This document shows positions 33,355-42,682 of a stretch of 64,000 nt of DNA, piece by piece (position 1 is the stretch's first letter; each line of letters opens with the position of its first letter). Below the pieces are notes generated by a model, which was not told where the DNA came from, did not search any database, and saw nothing but the letters and a program-made list of their open reading frames with translations. This DNA comes from Neolewinella aquimaris (GTDB lineage: Bacteria > Bacteroidota > Bacteroidia > Chitinophagales > Saprospiraceae): contig NZ_JACIFF010000009.1 of assembly GCF_014197245.1 (NCBI RefSeq), positions 1 to 64,000 of the forward strand, read 5' to 3'. The position numbers and the translations under genes are program-made.

Positions 33355-33744
33355 CTAGATTTTTACCACTTCTGCCTGAATGGGATAATCGGCCAGGATC
33401 CGGTTGGTAAAGGCCATGTGGCCGCGGGGAACGGCCAGGTAGAGTTTGCCGTGCTTATAGGCGGCGAGGCTGCTGAGCAGACGCCACTTGGTTACGAGTT
33501 CACGTTCGTCTTCGGTTTTCATACCGAGTTCGAAGTAGCTTTTGCGGCCATTCACCTCACCGGTAACGTCGGGAATGAAGTACTCATCGGTGTCCTTGCT
33601 GCGACGAATTTTGGCCGGGGTTTCATAGCCTTCGGCGTTGGCCTTGACGTTGTCGAAGCCTTTCTTGTTGACTATTTTCTCGAGCAGGGCTTTAATAAGC
33701 TCAGCGTCTTTTTGCTGGGCGTCGGTGAGGATTCCGTTTTCCAT
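33355..33744 (-). CDS. Uncharacterised protein, possible PD-(D/E)XK-like fold
   Basis: A 129-residue cytoplasmic protein. ATG 33744 is chosen; the frame runs on to 33807 but that extension looks non-coding. A helical start (DAQQKDAELIKALLEKIV) is followed by YFIPDVTGEVNGRKSYFELG, then KWRLLSSLAAYKHGKLYLAVPRGH. The order PD, 12 residues, FEL, helix, LYLAVP mimics the PD-(D/E)XK nuclease core, but the lysine expected after the acidic residue is Gly, so catalysis is doubtful. I do not recognise a named family. It is transcribed divergently from fadD. Confidence 0.6.
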   Translation of the reverse strand: MENGILTDAQQKDAELIKALLEKIVNKKGFDNVKANAEGYETPAKIRRSKDTDEYFIPDVTGEVNGRKSYFELGMKTEDERELVTKWRLLSSLAAYKHGKLYLAVPRGHMAFTNRILADYPIQAEVVKI

Positions 33745-33951
33745 TGTGGGTAGGATGGTTTGATCTAAAAAGTGTAGAAGCGAATATCCGTAAAATTTGC
33801 GAGACACCGGAAGGGGGCTCCGTCGCCTGAGATCATCGTCATTCGCACGTGCTTCTTAGAGAACGTCTCGAACGCAGTCGGAGTTGATAGAAACCGCAAT
33901 TCCGCCACCCATGTCGTACTTTACCCCTCACCAAGCTTAAAACTGATCTAC

Positions 33952-35622
33952 ATGAATACCGACCAGCGTCCGTGGCTCGCTCATTATCCAGCCGGCATTC
34001 CCGCCAACGTTGACGTCGACGCTTTTCCAACGCTCAAGGACATGTTGGAGGCAACGATGAAAAAATTTGCCAAAAAACCGGCCTTTTCCTGCATGGGCCG
34101 GGACATCAGCTACCACGAACTGGACCAAATGGGCACGGCCTTCGGAGCTTACCTCCACTACCGCGGCCTGCAACCGGGGGATAAGGTAGCCGTCATGATG
34201 CCCAACCTGCTGCAGTACCCCATCGCCCTCCACGGCATCCTGAAGGCGGGATTGGTCATCGTAAACACCAATCCCCTCTACACGCCACCGGAAATGAAGC
34301 ACCAGTTTACGGACAGCGGTGCCAAGGCGGTCGTGATCGCCGAAAACTTCGCCGCTAATCTGGAACAGATCATTCAGGATACGGAGATCACAACGGTGAT
34401 CACCACCAGCATCGGTGAGCTACTGGGTTGGGTGAAGGGCGGACTGACGAACTTCGTGGTGCGCAGCGTAAAGAAGATGGTCCCCACCTTCAACCTTCCG
34501 GACGCGGTGACCTTCCAGACGGCCCTCGACGAGGGGAAAAAGCACCGACTTCCCACCTTCAGTGGCCAACCGGGCGACACCATTGCCCTACAGTACACGG
34601 GTGGCACGACCGGCGTCTCGAAGGGGGCCATGCTCACCAACGCCAACCTGGTAGCCAATGCCCAGCAGATGTACGCCTGGATCACCCAGCTACTCAAGGA
34701 AGGGACGGACGGACGCATGCTCTGTCCTCTGCCCCTGTACCACATCTTCGCCTTCACCGTAAATGCGGTAGCGGCCTTCAACATCGGTATGTGCAACGTA
34801 CTGATCACCAACCCGCGGGATCAGAGCACCATCGTCAAGGCCTTTAAGGACAACAAGATCGAAGCGATGACTGGCGTGAATACCCTCTTCAATGCGCTTC
34901 TGAACAACAAAGACTTCCAGAAGCTGGATTTCCGTCACCTCAAGCTGACGGGCGGCGGCGGCATGGCGGTCCAGCGAGTAGTCGCCGAGCGGTGGCAAAA
35001 ACTCACCGGTACCGCCCTGACGGAGGGCTACGGGCTCACCGAAACCAGTCCGGTAGCTACCATGAACCCCTTTAACGACAAACTCCGTATCGGAACCATC
35101 GGTGTCCCCATCCCGAATACCGCGGTACGCGTTTGGCACGAAGAGGATCAGCGGGTGGCAACCACCGAAGAACGCGGAGAGATACAGGTAAAGGGGCCGC
35201 AGGTCATGAAGGGGTACTACAATCGGCCCGAAGACACCGCCAAGGTCATCAAGGACGGGTGGCTGTGTACCGGGGATATCGGGATGATGTCGGAGGATGG
35301 CTTCTTCAAGATCGTAGACCGGAAGAAAGATATGATCCTGGTCTCCGGCTTCAATGTGTATCCCAACGAGGTAGAAGACGTGATCGCCGCCCACCCCAAG
35401 GTTCTGGAATGTGCCGCCGTCGGAATTCCGAGTGAAAAATCGGGGGAGGTCGTCAAGCTTTTCGTGGTGAAGAAGGAAGATTCTCTCACCAAGGAGGAAT
35501 TGGTAGCCTTCGCCCGCGAGAGCCTCACGGGGTATAAAATTCCGAAGGAGGTCGAGTTTCGGGAGAGTCTGCCGAAGAGCAACGTAGGTAAGATCCTGCG
35601 GCGCGAACTCAGGGAAGCCTAA
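33952..35622 (+). CDS. fadD: Long-chain fatty-acid-CoA ligase
   Basis: A 556-residue acyl-adenylate enzyme that activates fatty acids with ATP and CoA. The P-loop motif YTGGTTGVSKGAMLT (about 213-227), the YGLTETSPV A5 motif, GWLCTGDIG (A7), KDMILVSGFNVYPNEVE (A8) and the catalytic lysine region LPKSNVGKILRREL at the end are all present. Length and order match FadD. It lies between the acyl-CoA dehydrogenase and the aag-T9SS plug pair; the aag start is 17 bp after the stop, so aag is likely read from the fadD promoter. Confidence 0.93.
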   Translation: MNTDQRPWLAHYPAGIPANVDVDAFPTLKDMLEATMKKFAKKPAFSCMGRDISYHELDQMGTAFGAYLHYRGLQPGDKVAVMMPNLLQYPIALHGILKAGLVIVNTNPLYTPPEMKHQFTDSGAKAVVIAENFAANLEQIIQDTEITTVITTSIGELLGWVKGGLTNFVVRSVKKMVPTFNLPDAVTFQTALDEGKKHRLPTFSGQPGDTIALQYTGGTTGVSKGAMLTNANLVANAQQMYAWITQLLKEGTDGRMLCPLPLYHIFAFTVNAVAAFNIGMCNVLITNPRDQSTIVKAFKDNKIEAMTGVNTLFNALLNNKDFQKLDFRHLKLTGGGGMAVQRVVAERWQKLTGTALTEGYGLTETSPVATMNPFNDKLRIGTIGVPIPNTAVRVWHEEDQRVATTEERGEIQVKGPQVMKGYYNRPEDTAKVIKDGWLCTGDIGMMSEDGFFKIVDRKKDMILVSGFNVYPNEVEDVIAAHPKVLECAAVGIPSEKSGEVVKLFVVKKEDSLTKEELVAFARESLTGYKIPKEVEFRESLPKSNVGKILRRELREA

Positions 35623-35639
35623 CCGACGGTCGCGACTAA

Positions 35640-36254
35640 GTGGAGCTTAGCGATTTTCTGAGGGGGGAGGATCCGGTGCAGATTGCCCGGGGCCTGATCG
35701 GCACGGAACTCATCAGCCGCATGGACGGCATCGAGACGGGTGGCCTGATTACCGAGACGGAAGCTTACTGGGCTCCGGAGGACCGCGCAAGTCACGCCTA
35801 CGGCTACCGGAAAACGCCGCGCACCGAGCCCTTCTACGCTCCGGCCGGTACCAGCTACGTTTATCTCTGCTACGGCATCCACGAGTTGTTCAACGTGATC
35901 ACCGGTCCGGAGGGGACGCCGCACGCCGTACTCATCCGGGCAATCGAGCCCACGCGGGGGCTGGAACACATGCTCCGCCGCCGTCATATGGAAACCTTAA
36001 AGCCACAACTTAGCCGGGGACCCGGCGTTGTGTCGAAAGTGCTGGGAATAACGAGGCGGCACAACGCCCTGGACCTTCTTGACCCCCTAAGTGCGCTACA
36101 CCTCAGGGCCACCGGGAAGACGTTCGGCGACGACCAAATCGTAGCAACGCCCCGCATCGGCATCGACGGCGCCGGAGCGGAATGGGCGGCCAAACCCTGG
36201 CGCTTCTACCGCAAGGGAAGTCGGTACGTAAGTAGACTTAACGCATTTAAATGA
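35640..36254 (+). CDS. 3-methyladenine DNA glycosylase (AAG/MPG family)
   Basis: A 204-residue base-excision enzyme removing alkylated and deaminated purines. LITETEAYWAPEDRASHAY contains the catalytic Glu, and YVYLCYGIHELFNVIT includes the intercalating-tyrosine region. AVLIRAIEPTRGLE and LSRGPGVVSKVLGI are further family motifs. The start is GTG at 35640; no ATG precedes the conserved region. The stop overlaps the ATG of the T9SS plug gene as ATGA. Confidence 0.93.
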   Translation: MELSDFLRGEDPVQIARGLIGTELISRMDGIETGGLITETEAYWAPEDRASHAYGYRKTPRTEPFYAPAGTSYVYLCYGIHELFNVITGPEGTPHAVLIRAIEPTRGLEHMLRRRHMETLKPQLSRGPGVVSKVLGITRRHNALDLLDPLSALHLRATGKTFGDDQIVATPRIGIDGAGAEWAAKPWRFYRKGSRYVSRLNAFK

Positions 36255-37630
36255 GCCCTCCTTTGCTGCTTTTCGGTAATTCTCTGCTCCTGCGCGCCGC
36301 CGCCCTGCTGTTCCTGCTCGGAGTGGCCGGGCCGATGATGGCACAACACGGCGACCTGAAGTTTTACGACAATACTTACGTCGAGAACATTCGGACGGTC
36401 CGCCTCCACATCGACGGCTTTCCACACTCCTACCCCATTATTGAACTCGGGGGAGGTGCCCGGCTGCGGCTTTCCTTCGACGACACAAGCGACGAGGTCG
36501 GGCGCTACTCGTATTCCTTCATTCACTGCAACCAGGACTGGACGCCGTCGACCCTCGGGCAGATGGAATACAATAGCGGCTACTCGAACGACTACCTGGA
36601 AACGTACGACTTCAGTCTGCGAACCCTGAAACAGTACGTTCACTACGACCTGGTATTTCCGAACCGCAATATGCGCCTCGAGCGCAGCGGCAATTACCTG
36701 CTCGTGGTTTACGATACGCAGGACGACGACCGCCCCGTGATCACCCGCCGGTTCATGGTGTCGGAAAACCTGGCCGGAGTGAGTGCCCAGGTTACCCGCC
36801 CGTCGGTGGTGGATAAGATCCATACCCACCAGGAGGTCAGGCTGACGGTCAATACGAAGCAACTGCAACCGCGCTCTCCACTGCAGGAGCTAACGGCCAC
36901 GGTCCTGCAGAATGGCCGCTGGGACAATGCCGTTACGGGGGTGAACCCCAACCTACTGGGCCGCGAGAACGTCCAGTTCAACTATCAGGACGTGATTGTC
37001 TTCCGGGGAGGCAACGAGTTTCGCAACCTTGACCTGCGTTCGGTACAGGCACCGCGCACGGATGTTACCAGTATTACCAATGAGGGCGACTTTTACGCGA
37101 TGCTGCTGGCACCGGAAGAAACCAGGGGGAATAGCGTGTACATTCAGTATTTTGACCTGAACGGCGACTTCGTGAATTTCCGGACCGACCGGCCGGTGGT
37201 GAATCTGGCGGACGAATTTTTACAGGAGAACTTTACGCGCTTCGGCCTCGACTTTACCGGAGAATACATCGAGGCTACCTTTATCCTTAAGCCCCGCAAC
37301 GGCATACCCCTGGATATGGACCTATACTTGTTCGGTGCACTGACCGAATGGCAGTTGAAGTACGACTACCGCATGGTTTGGAATCAGAACATCAATGCCT
37401 ACGTCGGCCGCGCACTGGTCAAGCAGGGCTTTTACAACTACTATTACGTCACGGATGAGGGCAAGGGAAATCCCAATCTACGCCGCCCCGGTGATCGGGC
37501 CGGTTATGACCTGACCGAGGACAGCTTCGACCAGACGGAGAACGACTACATCGGCCTGATCTACTACCGGCCGCTGGGTGGCAGGTACGATCGCCTGGTC
37601 GGGACCACCATCACGAACAGCAGCCGCTAA
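36251..37630 (+). CDS. Type IX secretion system plug protein (DUF5103 domain)
   Basis: A 459-residue exported protein (signal ending in GPMMAQ) spanning the DUF5103 family: an early YVENIRTVRLH, LRLSFDD, YSFIHCNQDWTPS, HYDLVFPNRNMRLERSGNYLLVVYD, EVRLTVNTKQLQP, FRGGNEFRNLDLRS, and the C-terminal FYNYYYV/YIGLIYYRPLGGRYDRLVG. In the SprA translocon this protein closes the channel on the periplasmic side when PorV is not bound. It starts within the aag stop codon (4-base overlap), so translation of the two genes is coupled. No other T9SS gene is in the window. Confidence 0.9.
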   Translation: MSPPLLLFGNSLLLRAAALLFLLGVAGPMMAQHGDLKFYDNTYVENIRTVRLHIDGFPHSYPIIELGGGARLRLSFDDTSDEVGRYSYSFIHCNQDWTPSTLGQMEYNSGYSNDYLETYDFSLRTLKQYVHYDLVFPNRNMRLERSGNYLLVVYDTQDDDRPVITRRFMVSENLAGVSAQVTRPSVVDKIHTHQEVRLTVNTKQLQPRSPLQELTATVLQNGRWDNAVTGVNPNLLGRENVQFNYQDVIVFRGGNEFRNLDLRSVQAPRTDVTSITNEGDFYAMLLAPEETRGNSVYIQYFDLNGDFVNFRTDRPVVNLADEFLQENFTRFGLDFTGEYIEATFILKPRNGIPLDMDLYLFGALTEWQLKYDYRMVWNQNINAYVGRALVKQGFYNYYYVTDEGKGNPNLRRPGDRAGYDLTEDSFDQTENDYIGLIYYRPLGGRYDRLVGTTITNSSR

Positions 37631-37704
37631 ATTCTCCTGCGGGGTGACCGGTCTAGTGCTTCGTGACGTTCATAGATTAAATTTTCCGCCCAGGACCGAA
37701 AGTG

Positions 37705-37712
37705 TAGTTTTG
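37705..37712 (+). promoter_or_regulatory. -7 box TAGTTTTG before the tolC-like gene
   Basis: A perfect TAnnTTTG match lies 22 bp before the tolC ATG and downstream of the T9SS plug gene. This indicates that the efflux pair has its own promoter. Confidence 0.5.
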
Positions 37713-37734
37713 CTGACCGATAAACATCAGTGAA

Positions 37735-39183
37735 ATGCGCAACGGAGTTTTCCTTTTATTTACCCTGCTGATCCCCGCCTGGGCCGTGGCCCAACAACCA
37801 AACGAATGGACGCTGGCCCGCGCCGTTACCTACGCCCAGGAAAACAACCTGCAGGTGAGGCGCCTCGACAATACGACCGAACTGGCCCGCCTAAACCTGC
37901 AACAGAGCCGCAACAACCGCCTACCCACCCTCAGCGGGGGAACGGGGGTGAACCTCCAGCTCGGTCGCACGATCGACCCCACGACAAACTCCTTCGAGGC
38001 CCAGAACATCTTTTCCCAGGGCTACCAGCTCCAGGGTGGAGTAACGCTCTACAACGGCGGCCTGATTCGCAACACCCTCCGACAGGCCGAACTGGACCTG
38101 CAGGCGGCCGAGACCGATGCAAACATCACCGGAAACGACGTGGCCCTGCTGGTAGCCAACAGTTACCTGACGATCCTCCTCACCCGTGAGCAACTGTCCA
38201 ACGCCCGCGCCCAGCTGGAACTGACCACCCAACAACTAGAGAATACGGACGCGATGATCCGGGCCGGTAGCGCACCCGCCGCCGAACGCTACGACATCGT
38301 TGCCCAGCAAGCCGCCAACCAGCGGACGGTGGTGGATCTAGAAAATCAGGTGCGTCTGGCCAAGCTGGATCTCCAACTGCTGCTCGAACTCGATCCGCAG
38401 GAAGATTTTGAAATCGTGACGCCGGTACGCGATCTCGACGAGGCCGTACTTCTCTCGGATTACGATCTCCAGGAAGTACTGAATACCGCGCGACAGACCC
38501 AGCCCACGATCCGGGCGGCGGAACTGCGACGGTCGGCGGCCGAAGTTGGTAAGGACATTGCCCGGGCCGGCCTGCGGCCTACCGTTCAGCTGTACGCAAA
38601 CGTGAGTACCAATTACTCCAATTTGGGCAAGGACTTCGAGAATCCCGACCTTTCAGGCGTGGAGATCGTACAGGGGCCACCCGTACCGGTCGTGATCAAC
38701 GGAGAGGCAAGCACACTGGCTACTTTTTCACAGACGGGCGTAGTATTTCCAAACCTGGGTTACATCGACCAGCTCAATCAGAACTTCGGGCAATCCATCG
38801 GTTTCAACATCTCGGTTCCCATTTACACCCAGAACCGCAATAAAATCGGTGTGCAGCGGGCGGAAGTTCAGCGCCTTGGAGCCGTTATTGAAGTCGAGCA
38901 GGCGGAGAACCAGTTGCGTGCCGATGTCGAGCGGGCCCTGGGGGATTTACGCGCCGCCCGCGAGACGTACCGGGCCGCCCAGATCAGCCAGGAAGCCGCC
39001 CAGAATGCGTACGACATCACCCAGCGGCGGTACAGCGCGGGAGCGGCGAACAGCCTCGACCTGATTACGGCAACGAATCGCCTGGAACAGGCCCGGGTAG
39101 AATTCACCCGCACGAAGTACCAGCTCATCTTCAATCGCGAGGTTATTCAATTTTACCTCGGTCAGGGACTCTCCCTTAACTAA
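37735..39183 (+). CDS. TolC-family outer-membrane efflux protein
   Basis: A 482-residue protein with a cleavable signal (LLIPAWAVAQ) and two internally related outer-membrane-efflux repeats (about 25-230 and 245-470). They are rich in helical heptads such as VALLVANSYLTILLTREQLSNARAQLELTTQQLENT and RYSAGAANSLDLITATNRLEQARVEF. It forms the outer-membrane duct of a type I or tripartite exporter. Its partner adaptor starts 24 bp after the stop. No ATPase or RND pump gene follows, so the inner-membrane component must be encoded elsewhere. Confidence 0.92.
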   Translation: MRNGVFLLFTLLIPAWAVAQQPNEWTLARAVTYAQENNLQVRRLDNTTELARLNLQQSRNNRLPTLSGGTGVNLQLGRTIDPTTNSFEAQNIFSQGYQLQGGVTLYNGGLIRNTLRQAELDLQAAETDANITGNDVALLVANSYLTILLTREQLSNARAQLELTTQQLENTDAMIRAGSAPAAERYDIVAQQAANQRTVVDLENQVRLAKLDLQLLLELDPQEDFEIVTPVRDLDEAVLLSDYDLQEVLNTARQTQPTIRAAELRRSAAEVGKDIARAGLRPTVQLYANVSTNYSNLGKDFENPDLSGVEIVQGPPVPVVINGEASTLATFSQTGVVFPNLGYIDQLNQNFGQSIGFNISVPIYTQNRNKIGVQRAEVQRLGAVIEVEQAENQLRADVERALGDLRAARETYRAAQISQEAAQNAYDITQRRYSAGAANSLDLITATNRLEQARVEFTRTKYQLIFNREVIQFYLGQGLSLN

Positions 39184-39207
39184 CCCCACACGCTAAAGCA
39201 AACAACC

Positions 39208-40557
39208 ATGTCCCGCAAAGTTATTCTACTCGCCCTAGGCGTTATTGCCCTGATTGTCATCGCCTTCGTGGTCTTTGGCGGTCGGTCGGAGGAAGGAACC
39301 CGCGTCTTCGTACAGGAAGTACAGGAGCGCCCCATACAGGAGATCGTCAGTGCCAGCGGCAAGATATTTCCACAAACCGAGGTAAAGATCAGCTCCGACG
39401 TGTCGGGGGAAGTGGTCGAGTTGTACGTGGAGGAGGGCGACAGCGTGGTTCCCAATCAATTGCTGGCCAAAATCGACGCCGACGCGTACCAGTCGCAGGT
39501 AGCCCGCGGGGTAGCCGGCGTTAACAGCAGCAAGGCCCAGTTAGCGAATGCCAAAGCCCAGATCAACACCCTCAAGGCGCAACGCGATCAGACGAATGCC
39601 CAACTGGAGAACGCCCGCGACATCCTGAAGCGGAACAAACAATTGCTGCAGGATGGCGTGATCAGCCAGGCTGAGTTCGAGACCAGCGAAGCCAACGTCC
39701 GTGGGTTGGAGGCCAATTTATCGGCCGCGGAAAGCAGCATCAGCGCCGCCCAGGAGAGCGCCCGTGCGGCGGAATACGGCATCCAATCCAGCGAAGCTAC
39801 CCTCGACGAGCTGCGGACGAGCCTGCGCCGCACCACGATCTACGCACCCATGGGTGGTGTCGTCTCCTTACTGAACGTGGAGCAGGGCGAACGGGTAGTC
39901 GGAACGATCCAGATGGCGGGCACCGAACTGATGCGCATCGCTAACCTCAACGCCATGGAGGTACGGGTGGAAGTGAGTGAGAACGACGTGCCGTCGGTGA
40001 GCCTGGGAGACCGGGCGGAAGTGGAAGTCGACGCCTACCTGAACCGCAAGTTCACCGGGGTGGTGACCCAGATTGCAAACTCCAGTACCACTGCGGGACT
40101 GGCCGACAATGTCCTCAACAGCGATCAGGTCACCAATTTCGAGGTGAGGATCAGCATCGACCCCGAAAGCTATGCGGACCTGGTCTCTACCGGCAACGCT
40201 TACCCCTTTCGCCCCGGCATGTCGGCCGGCGTTGATATTCTTACCGAATTGGCCGAAGACGCCCTGGCCGTCCCCATTGAATCCGTAACGACCCGGGAAA
40301 ACGAAGCCGAAGACGATACCGCCGGCACCAATGAACTGGAAGAAGTAGTTTTCGTGGTTCGGGGGGACACCGTAGCTCAGGTGGCGGTCGAAACCGGTTT
40401 ACAGGACGCTAAATACATCCAGGTGGTGTCGGGCGTCACTAAGGGAGAACGGGTAGTCGCCGGTCCTTACGGGGCACTGGCCCGAACCCTCAAATCGGGC
40501 GAGAAGGTCAGCGTAGTGGACAAGGATGAGTTCTACGATGAGGACGCGACCAACTAA
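39208..40557 (+). CDS. Membrane-fusion (HlyD/MacA-like) periplasmic adaptor
   Basis: A 449-residue protein anchored by an N-terminal helix (VILLALGVIALIVIAFVVFGG). The lipoyl half-motifs are GEVVELYVEEGDSVVPNQLLAKID and later APMGGVVSLLNVEQGERV. A coiled-coil hairpin lies between them (about 90-205), followed by a beta-barrel and a membrane-proximal domain. It bridges the TolC duct to an inner-membrane pump. It is the second gene of the operon, ends in a hairpin, and has no pump gene behind it. Confidence 0.92.
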   Translation: MSRKVILLALGVIALIVIAFVVFGGRSEEGTRVFVQEVQERPIQEIVSASGKIFPQTEVKISSDVSGEVVELYVEEGDSVVPNQLLAKIDADAYQSQVARGVAGVNSSKAQLANAKAQINTLKAQRDQTNAQLENARDILKRNKQLLQDGVISQAEFETSEANVRGLEANLSAAESSISAAQESARAAEYGIQSSEATLDELRTSLRRTTIYAPMGGVVSLLNVEQGERVVGTIQMAGTELMRIANLNAMEVRVEVSENDVPSVSLGDRAEVEVDAYLNRKFTGVVTQIANSSTTAGLADNVLNSDQVTNFEVRISIDPESYADLVSTGNAYPFRPGMSAGVDILTELAEDALAVPIESVTTRENEAEDDTAGTNELEEVVFVVRGDTVAQVAVETGLQDAKYIQVVSGVTKGERVVAGPYGALARTLKSGEKVSVVDKDEFYDEDATN

Positions 40558-40591
40558 AAAAACCCCTTCGTATTAGGTAAATACGAAGGGG
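40555..40591. terminator. Hairpin after the efflux pair
   Basis: CCCCTTCGTATT (40563-40574) and AATACGAAGGGG (40580-40591) form a perfect 12-bp stem. An A-run lies on its 5' side and no T-run on its 3' side, so the U-tract geometry suits minus-strand transcripts better. It may still stop or protect the efflux mRNA. Confidence 0.6.
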
Positions 40592-40796
40592 CGGATAAAA
40601 TGGTATGTCAGAAAGCTTAAATGTACGTCGAAGCCAATTCTGCTTCAATGAACGTGCTTGTTGTTAAAGTCTCTCAGTCATAAATTGATTCTTGCCTATC
40701 AAAAATAGGGTTTTACCCCCTTAGTTGCAATTATTCACAAAATAAACTGCGGATTTTTCACCACAAATCTGCAAGTTTTATGTATATGGTCGATTT

Positions 40797-42134
40797 TTGA
40801 GAAAATTTATCCGATTGTTCTACCTAATCCGACTTTTGTGCCTTCCCATCCTGCTGACGGCCAGCTCCTTGTGTGCCCAGGGCGCTGCTATCCGGAGCGG
40901 CCCCATGCTCGGCTACGCCGAACAGCGGGAGGTGTTAATCTGGGTGCAGACCACCGAAGCGGCTGAAGTCACGGTAGCCTACCTAGATAGCACGGGCACC
41001 ATTTCCTTCACCGAAACCGTGCGTACGGGTGCCGCCGAAGCCTTTACGGCAAAGCTGATCGCCGACCAGGTTCAACCAGGAACAACCTATAATTACCATG
41101 TTCTTCTGGACGGTAAGGTTGTCGACCTCCCCTACCCCACGACCTTCACGACCCAACCCACCTGGCGCTGGCGCGAAGATCCTCCTGCCTTTACGGTTGG
41201 CCTGGGCAGTTGCACGTACGTCAACGAACCGGTGTACGATCGCCCCGGGGCGGGCTACGGATCGGAATACGAAATATTCACCGCGATCGACCGTCGCCAG
41301 CCGGAGGTGATGATCTGGTTAGGGGACAATATGTACCTGCGCGAACCGGACTGGTACACGCGAACCGGCTACTTCCACCGGTACAGCCACACTCGCAGCC
41401 TACCGGAAATGCAGCCCCTGCTGGCCAGGTCCTTCAATTATGCCACCTGGGACGATCACGACTACGGCCCCAATAACAGCGACCGCAGCTGGGTGCGTAA
41501 AGAACTGGCCAAGGAAACCTTCGATTTGTTCTGGGGCAATCTGACTTCGGGGCTTCCGGGCAACGGCGGTATAACGTCCACGTTCCGTTATGTAGACACC
41601 GACTTTTTCCTCCTGGACAACCGCAGTTTCCGAACCCCCAACGATCAGGTTCGCGAAGACAACAAAACTGTCCTGGGCGAAGTCCAGCTGGAATGGCTCA
41701 TCGAGAGCCTGATCTTCAGCGATAGCCCCTGGAAGATGGTCTGCATCGGAGGGCAGGTACTCAATACCCATACGGGTGGGGAAACCTACGCAAATCTGGC
41801 CCCTGAGGAGCTGGATTATCTCCTGCGCCGCATTACGGAAGAAAACATCAGCGGGGTGGTGTTCCTGACCGGCGACCGCCACCATACGGAGCTGAGCGAA
41901 CTGAGGTTGCCAAACGGGAAAATGGTATACGACATCACCATTAGCAGCCTTACGGCCGGCACGGGCAACGACCGCAGCGAAGTTAACGACCGCCGGGTAC
42001 CGGGTACCCTGCTCGTAGCCCACAACTTCGGAATACTGCACTTCACCGGACCGTCAAACGACCGGCAGCTAACGATCAGCGTGTATGGAACGGATGGCGG
42101 GCTGGCGTGGGAACGCTCCCTGACTAGGGATTAG
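40797..42134 (+). CDS. PhoD-like phosphodiesterase/alkaline phosphatase D
   Basis: A 445-residue exported phosphatase (signal ending in TASSLCAQ). An N-terminal fibronectin-like domain (about 25-115) is followed by a PhoD metallophosphoesterase core with VGLGSCTYVNEP, MIWLGDNMY, YATWDDHDYGPNN and FLTGDRHHTEL supplying metal ligands. Enzymes of this group hydrolyse phosphodiesters, including teichoic acid-like polymers, under phosphate limitation. TTG 40797 is used because no ATG precedes the signal peptide. The stop overlaps that of the convergent HAD gene by 4 bp. The AT-rich 205 bp upstream should hold its promoter. Confidence 0.9.
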   Translation: MRKFIRLFYLIRLLCLPILLTASSLCAQGAAIRSGPMLGYAEQREVLIWVQTTEAAEVTVAYLDSTGTISFTETVRTGAAEAFTAKLIADQVQPGTTYNYHVLLDGKVVDLPYPTTFTTQPTWRWREDPPAFTVGLGSCTYVNEPVYDRPGAGYGSEYEIFTAIDRRQPEVMIWLGDNMYLREPDWYTRTGYFHRYSHTRSLPEMQPLLARSFNYATWDDHDYGPNNSDRSWVRKELAKETFDLFWGNLTSGLPGNGGITSTFRYVDTDFFLLDNRSFRTPNDQVREDNKTVLGEVQLEWLIESLIFSDSPWKMVCIGGQVLNTHTGGETYANLAPEELDYLLRRITEENISGVVFLTGDRHHTELSELRLPNGKMVYDITISSLTAGTGNDRSEVNDRRVPGTLLVAHNFGILHFTGPSNDRQLTISVYGTDGGLAWERSLTRD

Positions 42135-42562
42135 TCGTTGAAGACCTCGACGTCGCGGTTCTTCACGATCAGGTCCGTAAACTTGCCCTTGAACCGGGTT
42201 GCCTTCACGATGTGGTTGTCGATCCAGTGGTAGTTGCCGCCGCGGGGCTTACCCATCAGCATACCGTGGTACTTGAAATTGTGGCGGTTGAGCCACTCTT
42301 CCGTGATCTCGCGGTGTTCTTCGGTGCGGGAGGTAAAGAAAGTGATGATGTGTCCGTCTTCGTACCACTTGTTTACGATGCGCAGGGCATCCGGGTAGGG
42401 CAGACAGGTAGACATCCGCTCGGGTTCTTCGTTAGGGATATCGTCACAAACGGTGCCGTCGATGTCGATCAGAAAGTTCTTCACACCGGCGGCGAGAACC
42501 GGGCTGATGAGTTCTCCTTTCTCGTTAAAGGTAGTCTCCAGGTCTTTTTCGGGGGTAGCCAT
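42131..42562 (-). CDS. HAD-like hydrolase, small
   Basis: A 143-residue protein with the HAD nucleophile motif FLIDIDGTVCDD (DxDxT), followed by YPDALRIVNKWYEDGHIITFFTSRTEEHREITEEWL (motif II Thr/Ser) and a terminal WIDNHIVKATRF. Similar short proteins are often labelled phosphoheptose- or LNS2-like, without proof. No cap domain is present, so a small or macromolecular phosphate substrate is possible. A TACCTTTG box on its strand lies 40 bp upstream. It overlaps PhoD by 4 bp at the 3' end. Confidence 0.78.
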   Translation of the reverse strand: MATPEKDLETTFNEKGELISPVLAAGVKNFLIDIDGTVCDDIPNEEPERMSTCLPYPDALRIVNKWYEDGHIITFFTSRTEEHREITEEWLNRHNFKYHGMLMGKPRGGNYHWIDNHIVKATRFKGKFTDLIVKNRDVEVFND

Positions 42563-42601
42563 AAGATTGGTTGAATTCCGGAATCGATTAAATTAATTCC
42601 A

Positions 42602-42609
42602 CAAAGGTA
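42602..42609 (-). promoter_or_regulatory. -7 box TACCTTTG for the HAD gene
   Basis: A perfect TAnnTTTG match on the minus strand, 40 bp upstream of the ATG at 42562. It is identical to the box at the SRP RNA gene. Confidence 0.55.
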
Positions 42610-42682
42610 CGCAGCTTAAACGCATCGAATCGGTGGTTTGCTTCATCTTTGCCGTTATTTGGGTTTCCTAACACTCCGCAGC

